Assembly (NCBI GenBank): GCA_027486795.1
Contig: JAIXOI010000027.1
Span: 93,493 to 157,492 of the forward strand
Origin: Sphingobacteriales bacterium
GTDB taxonomy: Bacteria; Bacteroidota; Bacteroidia; Chitinophagales; CAIOSU01
DNA: 64,000 nucleotides
Reading direction: 5' to 3'
In this document: in pieces, positions 25,301 to 32,231 of the stretch
How positions within the stretch are numbered: position 1 is the stretch's first letter
How the letters are laid out: each line of letters starts with the position of its first letter
Position numbers and translations under genes: made by a program
Notes under the pieces: model-generated
Seen by the model: only the letters and a program-made list of their open reading frames with translations
Databases searched by the model: none
Told to the model about the DNA's origin: nothing

Positions 25301-28300
25301 CAGATAGAATTTAACCTCAACAACACAGCCTTCGCATCTGGCGATACCCTATTTGCTTATGACGGTAACGATACCACTGGCCAACTTTTAGGGGTATATG
25401 TAACTGGCTCAAGGATAGAAACCCTTACCTCGGCGGGTAGGTGCCTTACCTTTAAGTTTAAATCAAACGCTACCACATTTGGTCGTGGCTGGCAAGGGGC
25501 TATACGCTGTGTAAATAGTATACCAGCCAGCACCAATTATTTGTTGAGCAGTGGTGTCCGTTATACTTGTGGAGGGGAGATTTTTGACCCTTCAGGCGGT
25601 AGCAACTATGGTTATGGCTACAATATCATGACCTTTGGCGCGTATAACAATACCAGGTTAAGGCTGGATTTTTCCGCCTTTGACATCAACTTTAACAATG
25701 GCGGCCATTGGCTGCGCATTTACGACGGCCCCAGCAATGCCTTTCCGCTTATTGGGCAATACAATTCATGCTGTGGTCCGCCAACGGTAATCGTTTCTTC
25801 GGGCAGGTTTTTAACCATCGAGTTCGATGCGAATAATACCAACGCCGGTGTCGGCACAAGGCAAGGTTTTCAAGCAACCTTATCTTGCTTCGGCCAAATA
25901 CTGCCCATATACCCGATGGTACCTGGTACCATTACCACCTGCGAAGGGGTATTCTATGACAATGCTGGCCCAGCCGTAAATTTCGGCCAAAACCAAAGTC
26001 AGGTGAAAACCTTTTGCTCTGGCAACGGTTTGCCACTGCGCTTCGATTTTAACAATAATGAAACAGGATTTGACGCTGGGGATACCCTTTGGGCTTTTGA
26101 TGGCCCCGATGTGAATAGCCCACCATTGGGTACTTATATACAAGGCTCCGCAATAGAGCCATTGGTTTCTTCAGGAAACTGTATCACCTTCCGCTTTGTA
26201 TCAAACACTACCACACAAAGAGGTTGGCAGGGTTTTTTATCTTGTACCAGTATACCACCGGGCACCATTACCTACACTATGACTAGTGGCACACGAAATG
26301 TGTGTTCGGGCACGTTCCTTGACCCAGGTGGTACAGGTAATTATGCAGTAAACAGCGGGCAAACTTATGTGCAAACCTTTACCTCTTATAGTGGACAGCA
26401 AATAAGGGCCGCTTACAATTTTTTTAATGTTAACGGAAATAACGGCGGGCACTGGTTGGATGTGTATGATGGTTCTACCACATCATCGCCGTTAATAGGA
26501 AGCTATAACAATTTCAACTTCCCACCAGCGGCGTTCCAATCTACAGGTTCTAGCCTTACCTTCCGCTTTAGGGCTACTAACGTAAATGCTGGGGCCAACG
26601 CGGGCTTCGATTTCACCATTAGTTGCTTCACGGGCAGCCCCATTGATGTTGGGGTGCTCAACTCCCCTATTTGTCAGGGTGGAGCGTTACAAGTACCATT
26701 TACTTTGAACGATACCGTGTTTGCCAACAACACTTATACCGTACAATTGAGCGACTCAAATGGTAGCTTTGCCAACGCCGTTAACATTGGATCATTAGCT
26801 AGTACTGATTCAGTTGGCACAATAACCGCTACCATACCACTAAACACACCCGCAGCAAGCGGCTACTGGATACGGGTAAATAGCAGCCAGCCTGTGCAGT
26901 TAGGTTCACAAAGTCCGAATGCTGTTACCATTATACCTACACCAACGGCACCTGCTAGTATCAACATTTCCGGACCCAGTATTTTTTGTAACGGAACAGG
27001 CAGTGCAACACTATCGGTAGCTGCGCAAATAGGCGTTAATTACCGATGGATACTAAATAATACCAGTACCGTGGGCACCAACAGCAATACGTATGTTGCC
27101 ACCCAAAGCGGTAGCTTCACGGTTGAGCTATATAATAATTGTGATACCGTTATAGCTGCCGCCCCGAGGATAATAACCACCGATACTGCCGTTGTTGCGC
27201 CGACCATAACCGCCAGCGGACCAGTCGACTTTTGCACAGGCGGTAGCGTAGTTTTGAGTATACCAGCGCAAAATGGGGTAACCTATCAGTGGAAACGCGG
27301 TAGTAACAATGTTGGGACAAGCACCAATAGCTATACCGCCAACGTTGCAGGGGTATATTCTGTTGAGATTACCAATGCCTGCGGAACGGTAGTTTCGGCA
27401 AATACATTTACTGTTACTATAACAGGGAGCTCGCCCAGTGCACCTACCATTAGTGCAGGTGCACCAACAACTTTTTGTGCTGGTGGCAGCGTTACCTTAA
27501 GCATACCAACACAAACTGGAGCAACCTATCAATGGAAGCAAGGCACTACCAATGTGGGTACCAGCAGCAATACTTTTACAGCAACCACGGCTGGCACATA
27601 TACTGTAACCGTAAGCAACGGTTGCGGCACTGCTAGTTCAACTAATGCAATCACGGTTGTAGTAAATAGCCCCCCATCGGTATCAACTATTACCGCTGGG
27701 GGACCAGTGAGCTTTTGCTCGGGGCAAAGTGTAACACTTAGCATCCCTGTCCAAACTGGCACTAACTACCAATGGAAGCAGGGCACAACCAATGTGGGCA
27801 ATAGCAGTAATAGTTTTGTTGCATCGGTGGCAGGCACGTACACCGTTGAAGTAACCAATAGTTGTGGCACTGTAGTATCAAGCAACAGTATTACGGTAAG
27901 TATATTGGGCGCGGCACCTAGTACGCCGAACATTACGGCAGGCAGTACCACTACATTTTGCCAAGGCAACAATGTAGATCTGAGCATACCCATGCAGAGT
28001 GGCGTAACCTACCAATGGAAACGTGGTAGCACCAATGTGGGCACCAACACCAACACTTACAACGCTACCGTAGCCGGAAACTATACAGTAGAGGTCAGTA
28101 ATAGCTGTGGCACAGCCACCTCAAACCAAGTAACCGTAACCGTTAACAGCCTACCAAATGCTGCTATCAACCCAACCATCGCTACCATTTGCGCAGGTGC
28201 AAACCAAACATTGACTGCAAGCGGCGGCGGCACTTATGCTTGGAGCAATGGCGGTGGTAGCAATGCAGCGGCTTTGTTTAGCCCAAGCACCAACACCACT

Positions 28301-30370
28301 TATACCGTAACCGTTACCAGCAATAACTGCACGGCCACGGCTTCAGCAACTGTGAACGTAACAGCACTGCCCGTTGCAACTATTACCCCTGCGGGTGCGG
28401 TGGCTATATGTGCGGGTGGTTCTACTGCCCTTACCGCAACTGGCGGCGGCACGTATGCTTGGAGCAATAGCGGTGGCAACAACGCTGCAGCTACTTTTAG
28501 CCCAACTGGCACCACTACTTATACCGTAACCGTTACTGCTAACAGTTGCACGGCTTCAGCTAGCAAACTAGTAACTGTTAACGCGTTGCCAACCATTACC
28601 CTTACGCCTGCCAGCAGCAACATTTGCCCAGGTAGCAGCCAGTTGCTTACCGCTGGTGGCGGTGCTAGCTATACTTGGAGCAATGGTCTGGGTACAGGAG
28701 GCAGCAAAACCGTATCGCCTATTGCTAATACTACCTATAGCGTAACCGGCACCGATGCCAATACTTGTACCGCTACTGCCACGGCAACTGTTGCGGTGGG
28801 TGTAACCACTGACATTACCACCCAACCTATTGCACAAACTACCTGTGTGGGCGGTAACGTTAGCTTTACCGTAGCAGCTGCTGGCACAGGGCTTAGTTAC
28901 AACTGGCGCAAAGGCGGTGTTAGCCTGGGTGCCACTAACAGTGCTACTTACAGCATTGCATCGGCGGTATCTGGCGATGCAGGTAATTACAGTGTAATCG
29001 CTACTGGTGATTGCGGTGCCGATACTTCGGTTGTTGCAGCGCTTACCGTAACGGGTTCGCTGCAAATTTCGCAAGACCCGCAGCCTATAACGGCTTGTGC
29101 TGGTACCAATGCCATACTTACCGTGGTGGCCAATGGTGCGAACATTATTTATGCTTGGACACGCAATGGTAGCCCGGTTGCCAGCTCCAACAACGACACC
29201 TTGTTTTTGAACAACCTTAGCGCGGCCAACTCGGGCAGCTACATTTGCAACATCACTTCTAGCTGTGGTAATGCAACATCGAACGCAGCCTTGGTAACCG
29301 TAAACGCAAGTTCTACGGGCAACATCAGCCAATCGGTTTGTTTTGGTGATACTTATGTGTTCAATAACCAAACGTTGACTGCAAGTGGCAATTATTTGGA
29401 TACCTTAGTAAATGCTGCCGGTTGCGATAGCTTCCTTACCGTGAACCTTACCGTTAGTCCGCGCATCAACACCACTTTGAACGAAGTTTTGTGCGATGGT
29501 GGCAGTTTGGTTTTTAATGGGCAAACCATAACCACTGCTGGTCAGTACTTGGATACCCTTGTTGGTGCTGCTAGTTGTGATAGTTTTATTACCCTAAACG
29601 TAAGCATTGCCCTAGCCACCTCGAGTACCTTGAACGAGAGCGCTTGCGGCAGCTATAGTTTCGGTGGGGTTAGTTTGAATGCTTCTGGTACTTATACGGA
29701 AACTGTCGTTAATGCCGCGGGATGCGATTCGGTGATTACGCTAAACCTAACCATTCTGCAAAACTCTGCCAGCAGTTTTGCGGATACTATATGTGCAGGC
29801 GATAGCTACGCCTTTGGTGGACAAACGCTTACCCTTAGCGATACTTATACCAACACCATAGCCAATGCCGCCGGTTGCGATTCGGTAGTTACCTTGAATT
29901 TGTTTGTAAGGCCAGCCATAATTGTTTCTGTTACACAAACTGGTGCTAGCTTGGCGGCTGATGCCGGACTTGCGACTTACCAATGGCAATTGGATGGCAA
30001 CGATATTACAGGTGCCACTTCTGAAACCTACACCGCAACACAAAATGGAGATTATACGGTGTTGGTAACCGATGGCAACAATTGCGAGGGTGCATCGGCA
30101 GCTGCAACTGTCACTGGCGTGGGTATTACGAACATCAACAATACGGTATCTATAAAGCTATACCCTAACCCAGCTGACGATTACTTGGTTATCGAATCGA
30201 GTGAACATGTTGTGGGGTACGAAATTAGGAACTTGCTAGGCCAAGTGGTGCTTGAAGGTAACAACTATGCTGGCAAAATAAACACTAGCGAATTGGCTGC
30301 TTCAGCTTATCTTATTGTCATCAATACCGCTAAAGGAACGGCAATTGTACAGTTCTTTAAAGCGAACTAG
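22343..30370 (+). CDS. Giant modular adhesin with LamG, CUB-like and Ig-like repeats and T9SS sorting domain
   Basis: This encodes about 2,675 residues from the ATG at 22343, chosen because it starts a signal peptide (MRKVFLIAFTLFAIYGQAQ). Order of modules: LamG-like (about 20-225), a strand-rich linker, LamG-like (335-540), an Ig-like pair (540-700), six CUB-like domains in an A-B-A-B-A-B pattern (705-1430), five near-identical Ig-like units of 80-82 residues (1540-1935), three shorter units with GGGTYAWSN-like cores (1935-2150), two Ig-like units, four units ending AAGCDSVITLNL (2330-2520), one Ig-like unit and a type A T9SS domain (YPNPADDYLVIESS). It should be a surface or secreted adhesin for glycans or solid surfaces. 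A strong terminator follows. The function is inferred from modules only. Confidence 0.93.
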   Translation: MRKVFLIAFTLFAIYGQAQISLTNGLLGYWPLDGNGNDFSPNGLNGTVSATGTYPTQNLTGIASRAMVFNGTLEPGQIDMGTSALNSLATVTFAGWVRQDVYSATDQSIFGQDNVLEIVSRNGPNRVRIFNSTGGTRDVNNNVPVGQWYHLIVSCNSAGMTVYINGIVAGTFTGNYSLGTSAFALRMGGNVANQTGGYLAGALDEARLYNRLLTADEIAYLSSSLSLTLSINNLSTNSYCTGENISIPFTKLGNGFGVGNIFTAQLSNENGSFTNPVSLGTLVDTIAGTIAGTIPNNLPSGSGYKVRIVASAPLFIGSESTFSLTIRNATEGLSTLSRGRILYYPFNGNANDSSGNAQNGTLAGGTSFINDRFGNPLSALKLNGTNGHVVVPNGQWFAPEFTVSTWLNPQAYATWSRIIDFSIATGNETVLLAITNATSGNLASQIRQGTTDLGTPTGGSAPLNQWSHVALVYNGISQLVYLNGSLVASVASGAPRQLTRILNYIGRSPFSNDAYANAAFDDLMIWNRALTQSELRVLAEDGLIFSNAPVCTGGALELNAPLIPNATYNWSGPNGFTSALRSPIITNASALNAGNYSLTITTPGCAPATQTKAISVINPGTQPTVSFTGLPANTNIGASTNTLTGTPTGGFFTGNGIANNIFDPAVAGIGTHVIIYTVVGSGGCATTALDTVTVGNAYNMGNNTITACNGGFYDSGGGNTNYNNNEDFTTTFCSDNGQRLQFTFTAMSIGTGDTLWAYDGNSTSGPLVAYYCNFSNTDVIWSSGTCLTFRFKSNASATTSGWIATFACLANPVIPNQAINLAFGLKATCDAIVRDPAGTGNYGYGYAEEVLRSADSTRLRLDFTVFNINFNNGGHWLRIYDGPTSAWPLIGQYNSCCTPPTIIESSGQYLTLVFDANNTNAGVGSRQGFEATVTCFGSIIRDYLINEPNTVNTCTGIFYDSGNGNNDYSANENNTKTFCADTGTHIQIEFNLNNTAFASGDTLFAYDGNDTTGQLLGVYVTGSRIETLTSAGRCLTFKFKSNATTFGRGWQGAIRCVNSIPASTNYLLSSGVRYTCGGEIFDPSGGSNYGYGYNIMTFGAYNNTRLRLDFSAFDINFNNGGHWLRIYDGPSNAFPLIGQYNSCCGPPTVIVSSGRFLTIEFDANNTNAGVGTRQGFQATLSCFGQILPIYPMVPGTITTCEGVFYDNAGPAVNFGQNQSQVKTFCSGNGLPLRFDFNNNETGFDAGDTLWAFDGPDVNSPPLGTYIQGSAIEPLVSSGNCITFRFVSNTTTQRGWQGFLSCTSIPPGTITYTMTSGTRNVCSGTFLDPGGTGNYAVNSGQTYVQTFTSYSGQQIRAAYNFFNVNGNNGGHWLDVYDGSTTSSPLIGSYNNFNFPPAAFQSTGSSLTFRFRATNVNAGANAGFDFTISCFTGSPIDVGVLNSPICQGGALQVPFTLNDTVFANNTYTVQLSDSNGSFANAVNIGSLASTDSVGTITATIPLNTPAASGYWIRVNSSQPVQLGSQSPNAVTIIPTPTAPASINISGPSIFCNGTGSATLSVAAQIGVNYRWILNNTSTVGTNSNTYVATQSGSFTVELYNNCDTVIAAAPRIITTDTAVVAPTITASGPVDFCTGGSVVLSIPAQNGVTYQWKRGSNNVGTSTNSYTANVAGVYSVEITNACGTVVSANTFTVTITGSSPSAPTISAGAPTTFCAGGSVTLSIPTQTGATYQWKQGTTNVGTSSNTFTATTAGTYTVTVSNGCGTASSTNAITVVVNSPPSVSTITAGGPVSFCSGQSVTLSIPVQTGTNYQWKQGTTNVGNSSNSFVASVAGTYTVEVTNSCGTVVSSNSITVSILGAAPSTPNITAGSTTTFCQGNNVDLSIPMQSGVTYQWKRGSTNVGTNTNTYNATVAGNYTVEVSNSCGTATSNQVTVTVNSLPNAAINPTIATICAGANQTLTASGGGTYAWSNGGGSNAAALFSPSTNTTYTVTVTSNNCTATASATVNVTALPVATITPAGAVAICAGGSTALTATGGGTYAWSNSGGNNAAATFSPTGTTTYTVTVTANSCTASASKLVTVNALPTITLTPASSNICPGSSQLLTAGGGASYTWSNGLGTGGSKTVSPIANTTYSVTGTDANTCTATATATVAVGVTTDITTQPIAQTTCVGGNVSFTVAAAGTGLSYNWRKGGVSLGATNSATYSIASAVSGDAGNYSVIATGDCGADTSVVAALTVTGSLQISQDPQPITACAGTNAILTVVANGANIIYAWTRNGSPVASSNNDTLFLNNLSAANSGSYICNITSSCGNATSNAALVTVNASSTGNISQSVCFGDTYVFNNQTLTASGNYLDTLVNAAGCDSFLTVNLTVSPRINTTLNEVLCDGGSLVFNGQTITTAGQYLDTLVGAASCDSFITLNVSIALATSSTLNESACGSYSFGGVSLNASGTYTETVVNAAGCDSVITLNLTILQNSASSFADTICAGDSYAFGGQTLTLSDTYTNTIANAAGCDSVVTLNLFVRPAIIVSVTQTGASLAADAGLATYQWQLDGNDITGATSETYTATQNGDYTVLVTDGNNCEGASAAATVTGVGITNINNTVSIKLYPNPADDYLVIESSEHVVGYEIRNLLGQVVLEGNNYAGKINTSELAASAYLIVINTAKGTAIVQFFKAN
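24461..26630 (+). repeat. Alternating CUB-like A/B modules (coding)
   Basis: Three A modules (starting near 24461, 25195, 25940) and three B modules (near 24825, 25560, 26300) alternate. B1 and B2 share long runs such as INFNNGGHWLRIYDGP and FDANNTNAGVG; B3 keeps only NNGGHWLDVYDG. A modules share GDTLWAYDGN-like and CLTFRFKSN-like cores. The pattern indicates duplication of an A-B pair. Confidence 0.85.
26960..28150 (+). repeat. Five Ig-like units with 240-246 base period (coding)
   Basis: Unit starts at about 26960, 27206, 27449, 27689 and 27932 give periods of 246, 243, 240 and 243 bases. Each unit has FC-x-G, then YQWKRGS or YQWKQGT, TNVGTS, TYTV and CGT. Similarity is high at the DNA level, so copy number may change by recombination. 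Confidence 0.85.
29310..29900 (+). repeat. Four GCDS-type units with about 150 base period (coding)
   Basis: Four units each have a cysteine-led start (VCFGDTY, LCDGGSL, SACGSYS, TICAGDS), a central GG-Q/S-L strand and a closing NAAGCDSVITLNL-like run. The third unit lacks part of the leading strand. Confidence 0.75.
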
Positions 30371-30398
30371 AAAAGTTTTTTTGAATAGTTTTCGGCAG

Positions 30399-30429
30399 CG
30401 GCCGCCCCAATGGGGTGGCCGTTTTTTTT
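30399..30429 (+). terminator. Rho-independent terminator of the adhesin gene
   Basis: A ten-pair stem (CGGCCGCCCC at 30399-30408 with GGGGTGGCCG at 30412-30421, one G-T pair, loop AAT) is followed by eight Ts. It lies 28 bases after the adhesin stop codon. Confidence 0.93.
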
Positions 30430-30442
30430 GATGAGGTTAGTA

Positions 30443-30466
30443 GTTGGTACTAGGGCGCGTACCAAC
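30443..30466. repeat. Intergenic hairpin
   Basis: GTTGGTAC and GTACCAAC arms surround an eight-base loop. There is no U-tract, so it is not a simple terminator; it resembles other REP-like hairpins in the window. Confidence 0.5.
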
Positions 30467-30533
30467 TTATAAACCGCTGAGGCGCAAGCTAAAAGCACTA
30501 CTTCAACTAACAGTTTCGAATCTTGTTAAAACT

Positions 30534-30567
30534 AAAACCCTTGCAACCTAATGGTAGCAAGGGTTTT
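30534..30567 (-). terminator. Probable terminator of tRNA-Arg
   Basis: The arms AAAACCCTTGC (30534-30544) and GCAAGGGTTTT (30557-30567) form an 11-pair stem. Read on the minus strand it follows the tRNA-Arg gene by ten bases and ends in a T-rich stretch interrupted by AG. Confidence 0.7.
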
Positions 30568-30577
30568 AATTCTTTGG

Positions 30578-30649
30578 TGATCTCGACGGGAATCGAACCC
30601 ATATCAAAAGTTTAGGAAACTTCTATTCTATCCGTTGAACTACGAGATC
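30578..30649 (-). tRNA. tRNA-Arg (anticodon CCT)
   Basis: On the minus strand a full cloverleaf is visible: acceptor GATCTCG pairs with CGAGATC, the anticodon stem GAAGT/ACTTT encloses the loop TTCCTAA with anticodon CCT, and the T-arm reads GGGTTCGATTCCC. It reads AGG codons. CCA is not encoded. The gene is about 72 bases long and lies between the adhesin and the esterase. Confidence 0.93.
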
Positions 30650-30703
30650 AAAAAAACGTGACGGCAAAGATAGGCTATTTCTGCTTTTAGGTAAAATGTA
30701 AAA

Positions 30704-30738
30704 ACAAAAATGCCGCCCCAGTTTCCTAAGGCGGCATT
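30704..30738 (-). terminator. Rho-independent terminator of the esterase gene
   Basis: On the minus strand, AATGCCGCC and GGCGGCATT (complements of 30730-30738 and 30709-30717) form a nine-pair stem followed by TTTTGTTTTT. It lies 22 bases beyond the stop codon. Confidence 0.9.
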
Positions 30739-30760
30739 GGTGCTATACTTCGTTATCGGT

Positions 30761-31993
30761 TTATTGTACTATCAGTTTGTGGGTTGCCATCAACGCCCCT
30801 GTGTTGGCATCGGATACACGCACTAGGTAAATACCGCTTTGGCTGGTGCTAAGGTCAACCAACTGTTGTTGGTTGGTGCCCAATGCTATTTCGCTAACCA
30901 ACTGCCCTACCATGTTATATACACCAACTGTTACTGGCTGGGTGTTGCCACTAATTTCGATGGTGAACGAGCCATTAGATGGGTTAGGATACAAGTTAAA
31001 AGAACCTGTAAAACTAGGCGCTTCGTATACGCTGGTTAAATTTTGGCAAGCTACAATGGCGGCATTGCTCGACGAACGTTTCAACACGGTATCGGTATCG
31101 GTGCCGTTGAAATAAGAAACGTGACCGCTACGATTGAACCAAAGATAATCGTTTGGCACGCCTACATTATCGCAACGAAGTTGCATGCTGCGGCTACCAT
31201 CTGCTTCAAGACCGGTATTAAAACCAAGGGCATTGATGGTATCGGTACCGAAAGGTACCGTTGCATCTAGCGTATCGTGAAAAAACACTATTGGGGCACT
31301 GCCAGCCTCAATCCATGAGGTATCACCAATAGTTCCGCTATAGCTAATTACGCCATGTACCCTTGAAGAGTAACCTGCGTTGCCGCTTAGGCCGTCAACA
31401 CCACCAATGGCAGCGGTATCGCCAGAAAGATAACTTGGTATCTCAGATGCTTTGTCTAGATACGCAGCGTGGATAGCAGAAATAGCACCGGCAGAAATAC
31501 CACCAACCACAACGCGATTGGTATCAATACCATAGTTATTGGCGGTTGCGGCATCTTTATAAAAGAAACGGATGGCTGCTTTCATATCGTGCATACCACG
31601 CACTACGGCTAGTGTAGTTGACTGCTCGTTGATGGGAAAGAATACCCCTACACGGTAATCGACAGCAGCGGTAACATAGCCACGGCGTGCAAAATAATCG
31701 CAAAGGAAGTGCACATCAGAACGCTGTCCGCCTACAAAACTACCACCAAAGGTGAATAGTATAATAGGGCGTTTGGCCAACGTATCGCCAAATGGCTCAA
31801 ATAAATCAAGGAACAACGATTGCTGCTGTCCGCCGCCACCCACTTCAATATTAGAACCGAACTGGATGTTGCTGGTAACCACCACCGAATCGAAATAATC
31901 TTCGGTTACATAACGGCCTTGATCACAGAGGCCTTGTGCCTTAACACTAAAAATTGCCAAAACAGAAAATGCGGCAAGTAAAATCTTTTTCAT
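30761..31993 (-). CDS. Secreted alpha/beta-hydrolase (esterase/lipase-like) with T9SS sorting domain
   Basis: This encodes 410 residues with a Sec signal peptide ending FSVKAQ. The oxyanion-hole segment is LFTFGGSFVGG and the nucleophile elbow is GISAG with Ser167 (VVVGGISAGAISAIH); the acid lies in HDTLDATVPFGTD and the histidine in NRSGHVSYF. Together this is a complete hydrolase triad, of the carboxylesterase/lipase type. Residues about 335-410 form a type A T9SS sorting domain starting LYPNPSNGSFTIEI. It is a single gene ending in a clear terminator. Natural substrate is unknown. Confidence 0.9.
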   Translation of the reverse strand: MKKILLAAFSVLAIFSVKAQGLCDQGRYVTEDYFDSVVVTSNIQFGSNIEVGGGGQQQSLFLDLFEPFGDTLAKRPIILFTFGGSFVGGQRSDVHFLCDYFARRGYVTAAVDYRVGVFFPINEQSTTLAVVRGMHDMKAAIRFFYKDAATANNYGIDTNRVVVGGISAGAISAIHAAYLDKASEIPSYLSGDTAAIGGVDGLSGNAGYSSRVHGVISYSGTIGDTSWIEAGSAPIVFFHDTLDATVPFGTDTINALGFNTGLEADGSRSMQLRCDNVGVPNDYLWFNRSGHVSYFNGTDTDTVLKRSSSNAAIVACQNLTSVYEAPSFTGSFNLYPNPSNGSFTIEISGNTQPVTVGVYNMVGQLVSEIALGTNQQQLVDLSTSQSGIYLVRVSDANTGALMATHKLIVQ

Positions 31994-32231
31994 AGTTGGG
32001 TTTCTTTGAGGGGAATAATGGGGTTTAAAGTAATGCTAATGTTAAAGTTAGGTAAATTTTAAGTAAACCAAACCATTTAACATTATTTATGCCCTCATCA
32101 ATCAAGCATAATTGCTTATCACAATTTAACAAACAAGCGGTATTGATTTAGTGCTGAATTAATGACTAAAACATGATTTTCTAATCTGCCTTACAAGTTT
32201 GCCCTTTGATAAGCAAAATGGTGCAGATTAC

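Noticed and set aside
28568..29371. 267-residue open frame on the minus strand inside the adhesin
   Set aside because: It is opposite to a repeat-rich, clearly coding region; its Arg/Ser/Thr composition is what the reverse of that codon usage gives.
30410..30500. Attachment site next to tRNA-Arg
   Set aside because: tRNA genes are frequent integration sites, but no duplicated tRNA 3' end or integrase is nearby.
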